Notes under the pieces: generated by a model
Databases searched by the model: none
The model's input: only the letters and a program-made list of their open reading frames with translations
What the model was told of the DNA's origin: nothing
Assembly: GCA_913061275.1 (NCBI GenBank)
Contig: CAJXSR010000024.1
Span: 1-55,966, forward strand
DNA length: 55,966 nucleotides
Direction: 5' to 3'
Source of the DNA: an uncultured Paracoccaceae bacterium
GTDB lineage: Bacteria > Pseudomonadota > Alphaproteobacteria > Rhodobacterales > Rhodobacteraceae
Position numbers and translations under genes: made by a program
Part shown: in pieces, positions 16,903 through 26,127 of the stretch
Layout: each line of letters starts with the position of its first letter
Numbering within the stretch: the first letter of the stretch is position 1

Positions 16903-18610
16903 TCAAGCTCTGCCACTGGTTTGGTGCGCGATCACAGTGGTTTCTTGGCGGCGAAGGATCGGTCTGGCTGGGGCAATGCCGCGGTATGGGGCCCAAACAA
17001 GATAGGGGAAAATCTGGATCAGTTCGGCCCTGAGTGGCAAATCAAGCCCAGAAATAGCTTCAGACCCAGGCAGGAAAGATTCAGTTGCCATCCCGTTTGA
17101 GATCAAAACGTGATGTGCATCTAGGCCGACGTGTACATAGGTTATGCGCGTCGCTTCAGCCTCTATCGATACGCCCGGTCGGCAAGTCAGGCCATAGGCT
17201 GGTGCAAGGGCCGCTTCCAACCCAATATTTAGCAACACCTGTGGGCCTTGCACAAGTACCCTGTGCTGAGGCAATACGCGCAGATCACGATCGGGTATGT
17301 TGGGGCCAAAACTGTTGCGGGCGATACGGATGGGCTTTAGGTGAGGATGGTTTTCCAGATCATCGGGCCCTAATCTGCGCACTGCCATAAAACGTACTGG
17401 CTGTGGCCCTGCGTCAAGGGTTAGAACATGGTCACCTGGGCCAAGCGTTTCAACCGCGCAACCCCTGAGGCGTGGCGAACAAAGTGCCAGCCGCGAAACA
17501 GGGAACTGTAAAGACACTGATGCCGCTCTCATCGCCACCAGAAAGCACGTGCAACTTACCATCGATAATGGCGGTGGTGATGTCCTCGGCGTCAGTCATG
17601 AACATTGTGCCGTCGTCGGCGAAGAAATCAAAGAAAGTCAGGCTACCGTCATTGCCAACCTGATAGACTTGCAGGCCGTCAATGTTGTCGCCAGTTGCAA
17701 AAAGGTAGGTGGTGCCACCAAGCGTTGTACCAACCTCCAGCGCCAGGATGTCGTCGAGGTTATGCACCCCGCCATTCGTGTAATTTGCGGTGTTGGTAAG
17801 CGAGCCGTCAGAGTTAAGTTCGAAAACCGAAATGCCATCGTCGACCTCACCACCAACATATATGTAGGTGCTACCGCCCATCTCTTGCATGGTAATCGAA
17901 CGCACATGTCTAAGTTCAAGGTCTTCGCCAAGAATGTCGGGCGAGGTGCCGTCGGCTGGGTTGAATACGTTGGTCATAACACCGTTCGTGTCGACCTCGA
18001 AAACAGAAATTCCGCGTCGTCGTAATCAGCTGCGATCACGTAGGAATTGCCGCCCGACTTGCCAGAGATAAGGGAACGGATACCCTCTATTTCGTAATTG
18101 ATGTTATCACTGTCCTCAACTGTGCTTGTCTCGGTGAGCGTGCCATCCGAGGCCAACTCGTAGGCTACGATGCCATCAACCGAACTTGATCCGGTGAAGA
18201 TGAATGTCTTTGCGCCGATCTGGATTGAGGTAAGTGCTGTCTGACGTTAGCGTGCTGTCGGCAGCAATAGATAATACGTCAATTTGGTCTTCTCGGCCGT
18301 CAGCCAGAAGGAAGGCGTTGCCGCCACTTTCAACGAAAGAAATGTCGCGAAGCGCGTTCAAATCCAGCGAACCGTCGTCATCCAGATTAAACAGGTTGGT
18401 CAGTGAACCGTCGTCATTCAGTTCGAAAACTGAAATACCGCCGTCATTGGAACCAGCCGCAAAGGTCAGCGTCCACCCACCAACACCGCCTGACGCTAAC
18501 GACACTACGCCGTCAAGATGGAGCGAACCTGCGTCAGCGATGTTCGATACGTTGGTTATCACAAATTCTTCTCCATGCCCGCTTGAAGAGTGGTAAATTT
18601 GCCGACACAT
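16903..18610 (-). pseudogene. Hint-domain beta-propeller protein, three frameshifts
   Basis: Read on the minus strand, the frames join into one protein. First comes a repeat domain with recurring GISVFELNDDGSLTN-type units of about 45 residues (seven-bladed lactonase-like propeller). A Hint/intein-like domain follows, starting PCFAAGTLFATPQGLR and continuing VETLGPGDHVLTLD, with LPQHRVLVQG and a C-terminal segment. The frame breaks at three points: near 18230, near 18018 (one base missing, GCGGAATT where GCGGGAATT would restore GISVF), and near 17460 inside the Hint start. Such proteins are exported in Rhodobacterales. The decay and the nearby mobile debris support a true pseudogene. The 5' end is uncertain. 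Confidence 0.8.
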
Positions 18611-18758
18611 AACAAAACAATTAGGCAAACTGTAGGCAATTTGTTCTGGCAATACCCAGAACAAAGGATTCAATTCTTTCAGTGTAACCAGATCAACAAA
18701 GTAAGAGCTCTTTATGTGTGCTTGATTTGGAGTACCCCCATATAAATAAGGGTTTTTT

Positions 18759-19145
18759 ATGGTGCTGTGCGCAGTCTTCAGCTAACCAGTCTCAGCCAAA
18801 ATTCCCTGTTAACAGGGAAATTAACAGGGAAAATATGTGTTTTTCACATGGTTTGAAGAATGTAGCCCGTAATGTAGACGTGATAACAGTGAGTTATAGG
18901 CGTTTTCCCTAAGAATAATAACAGGGAATTTAATTCGCATATCAGGGTAATTATTTAACTTAGCAGGGAATATTATAAGTATTTTAATTGCTAACATAGC
19001 CCTCTTCGCTTTGGGTGAAATTTACTTTCTTTTCACCGCAACTCATTCATAGCCCATATGTAATTTACGTATATCCGGTAGGAAATAACAGCTTGCTTGC
19101 TGACACAGTAATGCTTCGCTTTTGTTATAAGTCAAGCCGCGAAAC
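18759..19145 (+). repeat. 387-bp direct repeat, copy 1 (recombinase-associated)
   Basis: It matches 19855-20241 over its full length at roughly 80 percent by eye. Both start TGGTGCTGTG and end AAGTCAAGCCG-GAAAC. It is full of CAGGGAA motifs, including a perfect 18-bp palindrome TTCCCTGTTAACAGGGAA at 18802-18819 and further TTAACAGGGAA and AACAGGGAA units. No gene is supported within it. Such CAGGGAA-rich tracts are, as I recall, found downstream of serine recombinases in Roseobacter genomes. Confidence 0.85.
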
Positions 19146-19182
19146 GGTATTGTCAAAGGAGCGGCACAATTCCGCGACATGA

Positions 19183-19641
19183 CCACTAGTAGATCGCGTT
19201 GATATCACGCCGGGCAAGATCACGATTACACTTTGTGCAAAAGCTGTCGCCAGACTTCTCGGTGTAGTATCAGAACGCATCAACAGCGACATCCTGGTGT
19301 TCAGTTCGGAATTTCGTCACCGCAAGCGTGGGGTCGAAACCAAATTAATCCTGGCTGGCTCAGCAGCACATCGCGATGAAACCCTGTTCAAAAACATTGC
19401 CCAGGCACATCGCTACTTTGCATTGGTTCGGGCAGGGCAAACCTATTCGGCGATTGCCAAGGTAGACGGTGTGTCCAGAGATCGTGTCCAGAAATTGATT
19501 GAACTGGCTTTTCTGGCGCCAGACATCATACGCGACGTTTATGAAGGCACCCAACCGACTGGTCTGACAACCCAGTGGTTGTTGCGCCATGCCTTTCCAA
19601 CCGTCTGGCATGATCAGCGCGAGATGTTCCGCCCTCTTTAA
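19183..19641 (+). pseudogene. Serine recombinase family, C-terminal fragment
   Basis: An open frame of about 152 codons from 19183, in frame with a TGA at 19180. It reads LVDRVDITPGKITITL, RHRKRGVETKLILAG, DETLFKNIAQAHRYFALVRAGQTY and PTGLTTQWLLRHAFP. This is the C-terminal end of the large serine-recombinase proteins common in Rhodobacterales; the catalytic resolvase domain, the recombinase domain and the zinc ribbon are missing. It lies between two 387-bp direct repeats. It is most simply a deletion remnant of an integrated element. Confidence 0.82.
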
Positions 19642-19854
19642 GGGCCGGTATCGTTTCAAAACCCTCTACAGTATAATCATCACTGCATCACGGCGCTGCA
19701 AACGGCGACCGTGCAAAAGCCGTTTGGAGACTTTTGATAGATTCTGGTCAAATCAGTGGCTATTTAGGGTCTGGGTTGAAATGACATCCCGTATCATCCT
19801 GAAAACACGGGATAATTCCAATTTAAGTACAGTGATATCAATTAGATAGGTATG

Positions 19855-20241
19855 GTGGTGCTGTGTGCAGTCTTGAGCTAACGAGTCTCGGCCAAATTTC
19901 CCTGCTAACAGGGAAATTAACAGGGAAAATATGCGTTTTTTACCAGATTTGAGGAATTTAACCTGTAATAGACACCTGATTACAGTGTGTTATGGGTGAT
20001 TTCCCTAAGAAATTAACAGGGAAAATGATTTGCATATCAGGGTAATTATTACGCGTATCAGGGAATGTTATAAGCATTTCAAATGCTACCATAGGTCTAT
20101 TTTATTTGGATGAATTTTACTTGCTTTTCACCGTAACTCATTCATATCCCCATAAGTAATTTACATGTATCCGGTAGGGAATAACAGGTTGCTTGCTGGC
20201 ACAGTAATGCTTCGCTTTTGCTACAAGTCAAGCCGTGAAAC
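19855..20241 (+). repeat. 387-bp direct repeat, copy 2 (recombinase-associated)
   Basis: Second copy of the 18759-19145 repeat, located downstream of the recombinase fragment, where such a tract would normally sit. Its palindrome is TTCCCTGCTAACAGGGAA at 19898-19915, with one central base changed. Divergence between the copies is spread evenly, which suggests two separate insertions more than a recent duplication. Confidence 0.85.
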
Positions 20242-20271
20242 ATACCCGTGAAATAGGGCTTCCGGATTTAA

Positions 20272-20283
20272 TCTGACAATGCC
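20272..20283 (-). repeat. Isolated IS-end-like sequence
   Basis: TCTGACAATGCC is the exact inverse of GGCATTGTCAGA at 20493-20504, the putative left end of the IS6-type remnant. It may be the right end of another deleted copy. No transposase lies inside this end. Confidence 0.45.
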
Positions 20284-20492
20284 CCATAGACACCTAAATT
20301 CCCGACAGATTTTCAAGCAAACCTGTAACGCTGCTTTGACTGAGTGGCGCCCACTTTGTGTGGCGTAGAAATGAGCTTGTTGGAAACTTTGAGACTGGTT
20401 AACTTTCCTCAGATAACACCATCAACTTTCAAGCTTCATGGTTCAAACCCCGCTAAGAGATGCCTAATGCCGAGAATTGCACCCAGTATGAT

Positions 20493-20913
20493 GGCATTGT
20501 CAGAGGAAACTTGAGTTTGCGGTTATAGCGTCGTAGGTTTGGAAATGAGAGAACAAAACCCCTTCAAATACTTCAAAACTTCTCCTGAAATAATCCGCTT
20601 GGCCGTCATGTATTACGTGCGATACCCGCTGAGCTTTCGCCAAGTGGAAGACATTCTGCATGAGAGAGGCATTGATATTTGACATGAAACGGTTCGGTAT
20701 TGGGTCGGTCGTTTTGGTTCAAAATTTGCACAGGAAATTCGCAAGCGAAGGGCAGGGCACCACTCAAATTGTCAGTGGCACATGGATGAAGTTTTCGTGA
20801 AAATCAATGGTGAGAGGTTTTATCTGTGGCGTGCGGTTGATCATGAAGGTGAAGTGTTTGAAAGTTTTGTAACCAAACGGCGTGACAAGGCTGCAGCGAA
20901 GAGGTTTCTCATG
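20493..20913 (+). pseudogene. IS6-family transposase remnant with internal stop
   Basis: From ATG 20545 the frame reads MREQNPFKYFKTSPEIIRLAV, then RYPLSFRQVEDILHERGIDI, then TGA at 20680, where IS6 proteins usually have Cys. It continues in frame HETVRYWVGRFG, HMDEVFVKINGERFYLWRAVDHEGEV (first DDE Asp), TKRRDKAAAKRFLM, and stops matching at about 20913. So only about half of a roughly 230-residue transposase is left, without the second D and the E. The left end is probably GGCATTGTCAGA at 20493. It lies at the left border of the island-like region. Confidence 0.85.
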
Positions 20914-21116
20914 TCTGACGTCAGCACTCGTGGGACAGATTTAACTTTCGCTGCAATCGCAGCAATGTCTGCTTCCAATTCAGCTACATGAAAAAGTTGA
21001 TTTCTATCTTCTTAGTCACGGCATTCACTTACACACCTGATATCTTCAAACCTAGACTGCTCCGACGGGTACGTTTTTGAGGCACAAGCTATCAAACCTG
21101 TGCCGCAACCTTCCAA
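20914..21116. other. Non-coding debris between IS remnant and sulfur operon
   Basis: About 200 bases following the truncated transposase. A short minus-strand frame (HVAELEADIAAIAAKV) looks protein-like and could be a fragment of another disrupted gene, but it is too short to place. Confidence 0.3.
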
Positions 21117-22271
21117 TCAACTTCCAGAAGCAATCGACTTTTTAGGGTCGTAAAACGGGATCGGCACAACTGTGCAAGCGCGTGTTTCGCTCAGCTTATC
21201 AACTTCTAGGGCGGTATTTAATGCTGTGTGATCGATGCCGACCAATGCAAGTGCGATGTTCTTTTCAAGTCTTGGAGAATAGATCGCTGACGTGACTGTC
21301 CCGACCTTCACGCCGTCTTTCGTAATGGGCCAAAAGAAATCATTGGGCCCGACAAATGGATCGCCCTCAATAACCAAGCCAACAAATTTTTGCGATACCC
21401 CCCCCGCCGTGATCTTAGTCAATGCCGCCTTGCTGACGAAATCCGCATCTATATCCAGATCGACGAGACGATCCATACCCATTTCAAAAGGATTGTTCGC
21501 AAGGTTCATGTCTGCGTGATACGACAACATGCCCGCCTCGATCCGCCGAATACTCGACGTGTGACCCGGCTTCAAGCCCAGTGGCGTACCTACGGTCATC
21601 AGATGTTCCCAAAGCCTGTCACCCGCAGATCCATCGCGTAGGAAAATCTCGTACCCAAGTTCGCTGGACCAGCCTGTGCGCGAAATAATCAATGGAACAC
21701 CATCCCAGTCAAATTCCATGAAACGGTAATATTTCAGCTCTGTTGGGGCGTCCCCAAAGGCTGCGCGTATGACCTCGCGAGATTTGGGACCTTGCAACTG
21801 TAGAGGGGACACATCGGGTTCAGAAATTTCGACATCCATGCCTGAATTTACTGCAAGGCCGCGTGCCCAAAGCAGGACGTCGCTATCAGCAATGGAAAGC
21901 CAAAAATGATCATCAGCCAATTTCAAAAGGATTGGGTCATTGATGATCCCGCCGTCTTGGTCTGTGAGCAGCACATATTTACACTGTCCGACCTCACATT
22001 TCGACAGATCACGACAACTGAGGAATTGGGTAAACTTTGCAGCGTCCGGTCCTTTGATCTCGACTTGGCGCTCGACAGAAACGTCACACAAGATCGCCTC
22101 GTTGACCAAATTCCAGAAATTTTGAACTGGATCGCCAAAATCTCGTGGGATGTACATGTGGTTATAGACAGAGAATCCCTTGGCTCCCCAACGAAGGGCT
22201 GCGTCGGAGAAAGGTGATTTTCGCACCTGTGTTCCGAAACTGAATTGGGCAAAGTTATGTTCTTGAGGCAT
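21117..22271 (-). CDS. DmdA-like aminomethyltransferase-family demethylase
   Basis: 384 residues of the GcvT/aminomethyltransferase fold, which takes a methyl group onto tetrahydrofolate. Stretches VYNHMYIPRDFGD, DVSVERQVEIKGPDA, INDPILLKLADDHFWLSIADSDVLLWA and EISEPDVSPLQLQGPKS are those of the DMSP demethylase (DmdA) branch and not of the glycine-cleavage T protein. DmdA converts DMSP to methylmercaptopropionate. It is the last gene of an eight-gene minus-strand operon whose other members handle an acyl-CoA, methanethiol, sulfide and persulfide, which supports a methylated-sulfur substrate. A demethylase for another S- or N-methyl compound remains possible. Orthology to dmdA cannot be proven by eye. 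Confidence 0.75.
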   Translation of the reverse strand: MPQEHNFAQFSFGTQVRKSPFSDAALRWGAKGFSVYNHMYIPRDFGDPVQNFWNLVNEAILCDVSVERQVEIKGPDAAKFTQFLSCRDLSKCEVGQCKYVLLTDQDGGIINDPILLKLADDHFWLSIADSDVLLWARGLAVNSGMDVEISEPDVSPLQLQGPKSREVIRAAFGDAPTELKYYRFMEFDWDGVPLIISRTGWSSELGYEIFLRDGSAGDRLWEHLMTVGTPLGLKPGHTSSIRRIEAGMLSYHADMNLANNPFEMGMDRLVDLDIDADFVSKAALTKITAGGVSQKFVGLVIEGDPFVGPNDFFWPITKDGVKVGTVTSAIYSPRLEKNIALALVGIDHTALNTALEVDKLSETRACTVVPIPFYDPKKSIASGS

Positions 22272-22300
22272 GATGTGTATCCAGTCAATTGTGTTGGGGG

Positions 22301-23911
22301 TCAGCTTTTTTGGCGGACCAGATCTCTAAGTTCGTTCTTGCGGACTTTTCCAGTAGTGGTCTTTGGGAGTTCGCCAAAGATCACTTTCTTTGGGCGTTGG
22401 TATCCAGCAAGGCCTGCCTTCGCATGGATCAATAATTCTTCTTCGGTGGCTTCGCCTGATAGCTCAACAAAGGCGCAGGGCACTTCGCCCCATTTCTCAT
22501 CCGGCATAGCCACGACCGCAACAAGGCTGACGGCGGGATGCGAATAGAGCGCCTTTTCCACCTCAATGGACGAGATATTTTCACCACCAGAGATGATGAT
22601 ATCTTTGGACCTATCACGAATTTCGATATAGCCATCGGCGTGTTGCACCGCGATGTCTCCTGACCAGAACCAACCATCTTTGAAGGCCTTTGCTGTCTCT
22701 TCTGGGGCTTTCAAATAACCTTTCATGACGATGTTACCGCGAAACACGATTTCGCCTAGTGTCTCGCCATCCCACGGGACAGGCTTACCTGTATCGGAAT
22801 TTAAGACTAAAACATCTTCTTCCAACTCATAAGCCACACCCTGGCGTGCCTTTAGAATGGCTTGTTCTTCAGGAAGTAGCTCCGCCCAACTGGGTTTCTC
22901 TGCACAGACAACCGCGGGGCCGTAAACTTCGGTTAAGCCGTAAACATGGGTGATTGCGATGCCCATGGCCTCCATTTTCTCGATCACACTGGCAGGAGGT
23001 GGGGCTGCGGCGGTCATCATTTTGATTTTTTGTGGAAAATCGCGTTTTCCTTTCGCGCCTGAGATCATCGACATGATGATAGGTGCGCCGCAAAGATGCG
23101 TGACCCCATGATCCGCAAAAGCGCCATAGATCGCATCGGCCCTTGGCGCGCGCAGGAACAGATGGCAACCGGCAAGCATGGTGATTGTCCAAGGAAAGAA
23201 CCAGCCATTGCAATGAAACAGCGGTAGCGTCCAAAGGTAAACGGGATGATGTGGCATTTCCCAAGTTACCACGTTGTTGACCGCATTGGTCCACGCACCA
23301 CGATGTGAATACACAACTCCCTTGGGCCACCCTGTGGTGCCCGAGGTATAGTTCAACGCAAGCGCGTCCCATTCGTCATCCGGCAGGGAGTAGGCGAAAT
23401 TCGGATCGCCCTCAGCCAGCAGTGCATCATAGGTCAAATTGCCGATCTTTTCTCCACCCGGGCCTTCGTTGTCCTCGATATCCACAAACAACAGGTCCAG
23501 ACCGGATTGCGCGACGGCTTTCGCAGCCATAGCTGAAAATTCGGTATCGACCAGCAAAACCTTGGCTTCGCCATGCTCAAGAATATAGGTGATCGTATCA
23601 GCATCAAGCCGCGTGTTATTCGCGTTCAGAACCGCACCCAGCATGGGCACAGCCAATGCGCATTCAAGCGCTTCGGGGATATTAGGCGCTATCAGGGAAA
23701 CGGTATCACCCTTGCCGATACCACGTTTGGCCAACGCGGACGCAAGCCGTTTGCAACGCGCCGCGACCTCACCCCAATTGCGCTGAATACGACCATGGAT
23801 TTGCGCGGGCAGCTCTGGATGTACGCGTTCGACACGTTTGAGGATAGAAACGGGTGATAGGGCAGTGTGATTTGCTGCGTTACGTACAAGCTCCGGACCT
23901 TCGTAAATCAT
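22301..23911 (-). CDS. AMP-forming acyl-CoA ligase (DmdB/ACSF2-like)
   Basis: About 536 residues, complete. The ANL motifs are intact: YTSGTTGWPKGVVYSHR (phosphate loop), HVYGLTEVYGPA, GWFWSGDIAV, DRSKDIIISGGENIS (hinge) and PKTTTGKVRKNELR with the catalytic Lys. It activates a carboxylate to its CoA thioester. The ATG at 23911 overlaps the upstream crotonase stop as ATGA, so it is chosen over a TTG four codons earlier. Within this operon the likely substrate is methylmercaptopropionate or a related methylthio acid, as for DmdB; a medium-chain fatty acid cannot be excluded. Confidence 0.88.
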   Translation of the reverse strand: MIYEGPELVRNAANHTALSPVSILKRVERVHPELPAQIHGRIQRNWGEVAARCKRLASALAKRGIGKGDTVSLIAPNIPEALECALAVPMLGAVLNANNTRLDADTITYILEHGEAKVLLVDTEFSAMAAKAVAQSGLDLLFVDIEDNEGPGGEKIGNLTYDALLAEGDPNFAYSLPDDEWDALALNYTSGTTGWPKGVVYSHRGAWTNAVNNVVTWEMPHHPVYLWTLPLFHCNGWFFPWTITMLAGCHLFLRAPRADAIYGAFADHGVTHLCGAPIIMSMISGAKGKRDFPQKIKMMTAAAPPPASVIEKMEAMGIAITHVYGLTEVYGPAVVCAEKPSWAELLPEEQAILKARQGVAYELEEDVLVLNSDTGKPVPWDGETLGEIVFRGNIVMKGYLKAPEETAKAFKDGWFWSGDIAVQHADGYIEIRDRSKDIIISGGENISSIEVEKALYSHPAVSLVAVVAMPDEKWGEVPCAFVELSGEATEEELLIHAKAGLAGYQRPKKVIFGELPKTTTGKVRKNELRDLVRQKS

Positions 23912-24708
23912 TCCACTGTCCAATCTGGCATTGGCTCTTTGCGGGTGAAGGCCCCTATTCCAGCGTTTGCATCAAGCGTCATCATGTTTTCCGCCATCGT
24001 GTGACCAGCAAAAGCATAAGCTTCATCTAATGGCATTTCTAGCTGTTCATAGAAGGCGCGTTTGCCGATCTTAACGGCAGCCGGCGATTTATCAGCAATG
24101 ATACGGGCCATTTCCATGGATGTGTCTTCCAGCTCCGCCAAGGGCACAACGCGGTTTACCAACCCTATTTCGGCGACACGGGCTGCAGGTAAGAACTCTC
24201 CCAACAACAGCATTTCCATGGCCAATTTGCGCGGCACATTGCGGCTAAGTGCGACCATCGGTGTTGAGCAAAACAGCCCAATGTTTACGCCTGATGTGGC
24301 AAATGTTGCATCATCGGCAGCTACTGCAAGATCGCATGAGGCCACAAGCTGGCATCCAGCCGCTGTGGCAATCCCTTTCACTTCGGCGATCACTGGCTGG
24401 GGCAAACGCACGACACGAAGCATCATCGCAGAACACTTGGCAAAGAGATCTTGGAAATACTGCAAACCACCGTCGGCGTCAGTACGGCGCTCCGTCATCT
24501 CTTTGAGGTTATGGCCCGCGCAAAAATGATTTCCGCCGCTGCGAAGGATCACCGCTTTGATACTGCGATCATCTGCAATCTTTTCGAATGTGTTGGACAG
24601 TGCGAGCAACATCGCTTCTGACAAGGCGTTGATCGACTTGGGCGCATTCAACGTAAGAACGGCAACACCGTTCTTGTCGGTTCGTAAAATTAAGCCATCG
24701 TTTTCCAT
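23908..24708 (-). CDS. ECHDC3-like crotonase lacking both catalytic Glu
   Basis: 266 residues of the crotonase fold. Oxyanion-hole segments are present (HFCAGHNLKEM and the TAAGCQLVASCDLAVA helix). In hydratases the latter is GCEL and the following segment carries a second Glu; here they read GCQL and SGVNIGLFCST, so both catalytic Glu are replaced. The whole block ATFATSGVNIGLFCSTPMVALSRNVPRK closely matches mammalian ECHDC3. It is therefore not a standard enoyl-CoA hydratase or a plain DmdD; hydrolase or isomerase chemistry is possible. The start at 24708 has GAGAG upstream and lies 7 bases after the preceding stop; an earlier ATG (24726) would overlap it. Confidence 0.87.
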   Translation of the reverse strand: MENDGLILRTDKNGVAVLTLNAPKSINALSEAMLLALSNTFEKIADDRSIKAVILRSGGNHFCAGHNLKEMTERRTDADGGLQYFQDLFAKCSAMMLRVVRLPQPVIAEVKGIATAAGCQLVASCDLAVAADDATFATSGVNIGLFCSTPMVALSRNVPRKLAMEMLLLGEFLPAARVAEIGLVNRVVPLAELEDTSMEMARIIADKSPAAVKIGKRAFYEQLEMPLDEAYAFAGHTMAENMMTLDANAGIGAFTRKEPMPDWTVE

Positions 24709-24715
24709 ATTACTC

Positions 24716-25600
24716 TCATAGGCCATTGAGTGGAACCTTCAGCATGGGTGCGCCGCTTTCGTCGCACGGAATTTTGCCCGCCCGCATGTTCACTTGCAGG
24801 GACGGAATAATCAGTTTCGGCATCGCCAATTGAGCGTCCCGTTCTGTGCGGAACTTGATGAAGGCATCGCGCGATTCCCCAGCACCGACGTGGATGTTGT
24901 CGGCACGTTGCTGCGCGATAGTTGTTTCCCACGCTATGGCGCGCCCACTGGGACCATAATCATGGCAGATGAATAGGCGCATCTCATCGGGAAGGGACAA
25001 CACGGTTTGGATGGAATCGTACAATTGCCCCGCATCACCACCCGGAAAATCGGCACGGGCTGAGCCACCATCGGGCATAAACAGCGTATCACCAGCAAAC
25101 GCCGCATCGCCAATCACATGTACCATGCAAGCGGGTGTGTGACCAGGTGTGGCAATTGCGAAAGCGGTCATCTTTCCAATGGTGTAGGTGTCGCCATCCT
25201 CAAAAAGGGCATCAAACTGCGACCCATCGCGTTGAAATTCCGTACCTTCGTTAAAGATCTTGCCGAAGGTATTCTGAATTTCCTTGATTCCGACACCAAC
25301 GCCGATTTTGCCACCTAGCTTGTCTTGAATGTAGGGCGCGGCGGAAAGGTGATCGGCATGAACATGGGTCTCGATTATCCACTCTAGTGACATCCCCTGA
25401 GTTTGGATGGTGTCAATCAGGCGATCTGCACTGTCATAAGTGATCCGTCCTGCCGCATAATCCATGTCCAAAACGCTGTCGATGATCGCGCAAGCGTTTG
25501 ATTCGGGGTCTTTCACGATGTAGGAAATCGTATTGCTCGCTGGATCAAAGAACCCTTTGACATCGGGCAGCACTGACATGTTCAAATCTAGAAAATTCAT
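24716..25600 (-). CDS. blh: Persulfide dioxygenase-like MBL-fold hydrolase (copy 2)
   Basis: 294 residues, aligned end to end with the protein at 13753-14637. H79-x-H81-x-D-H84 lies in ETHVHADHLSAAPYIQ, with further ligands in TPGHTPACMVH and FICHDYGPSGR. It oxidises low-molecular-weight persulfides to sulfite and thiol. In this operon it would remove the sulfur released as sulfide by methanethiol oxidase, after conversion to persulfide. The start at 25600 has GGAGCG 6 bases upstream. It follows the rhodanese gene by 15 bases. Having two copies under different regulators suggests one general and one pathway-specific enzyme. Confidence 0.9.
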   Translation of the reverse strand: MNFLDLNMSVLPDVKGFFDPASNTISYIVKDPESNACAIIDSVLDMDYAAGRITYDSADRLIDTIQTQGMSLEWIIETHVHADHLSAAPYIQDKLGGKIGVGVGIKEIQNTFGKIFNEGTEFQRDGSQFDALFEDGDTYTIGKMTAFAIATPGHTPACMVHVIGDAAFAGDTLFMPDGGSARADFPGGDAGQLYDSIQTVLSLPDEMRLFICHDYGPSGRAIAWETTIAQQRADNIHVGAGESRDAFIKFRTERDAQLAMPKLIIPSLQVNMRAGKIPCDESGAPMLKVPLNGL

Positions 25601-25615
25601 TGCACGCTCCATGGT

Positions 25616-26005
25616 TTATGCCAACGTGCCCCCGGCCTTTTTCCAGGCACCAACACCTCCGGCCAAGTTCACAACAGGCGAGAGCCCCATATCCATAGCC
25701 ACCATCGCGGCCATTGCCGACCGCCCGCCTGATGCGCAGTAGAACACGTAGGTCTTATCTTGATTGAACTCGGGTTTATGTGCTGGGCTTTCTGGGTCGA
25801 GATGAAATTCCATCATGCCGCGTGACGACGCAACAGCCCCAGAAATAGTGCCAGTTTTTGCCTGTTCTGTGCCATCGCGTAGATCGACAAACACGTGATC
25901 GGGCGAGCCAACCAAAGCTATTGCTTCTTCTGCACTGATCGCAGGCACTGCGGACATAGCCGTTTTGACGATGTCTTTCGCGCTTTTTGTAATTATCTGA
26001 GCCAT
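25616..26005 (-). CDS. Rhodanese-domain sulfurtransferase
   Basis: 129 residues, single rhodanese domain. The active loop is C90-ASGGRS (VFYCASGGRSAMAAM), preceded by the DLRDGTE substrate-entry motif and followed by NLAGGVGAWKKAGG. It carries persulfide sulfur between thiols. The start MAQIITKSAKDI at 26005 is preferred; an upstream TTG at 26131 would add a 42-residue extension of unlikely composition. There is a 122-base gap to the preceding CoA-binding gene. Together with the persulfide dioxygenase it forms the usual sulfide-disposal pair. Confidence 0.92.
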   Translation of the reverse strand: MAQIITKSAKDIVKTAMSAVPAISAEEAIALVGSPDHVFVDLRDGTEQAKTGTISGAVASSRGMMEFHLDPESPAHKPEFNQDKTYVFYCASGGRSAMAAMVAMDMGLSPVVNLAGGVGAWKKAGGTLA

Positions 26006-26127
26006 GATTGATTTCTTTCTTTGGTCGGGATTGAGCCAGCCTAGCACTGCGGTGAGCGGCCAGTTTATGGGCCCGCTACATCCGCAACTAAACAAGGGCG
26101 GCACGTAAATTTCTGTATCGCCCTGTG

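Noticed and set aside
18759-20241. Plasmid-type iteron origin
   Set aside because: CAGGGAA motifs are frequent but irregular, and no rep gene is present; the recombinase link explains them better.
20680-20682. Selenocysteine codon in the IS6 transposase
   Set aside because: The element is truncated and no SECIS-like hairpin was seen; a nonsense mutation is simpler.
23908-24708. Assignment as DmdD (methylthioacryloyl-CoA hydratase)
   Set aside because: Both catalytic Glu positions are substituted and the closest recognisable group is ECHDC3.
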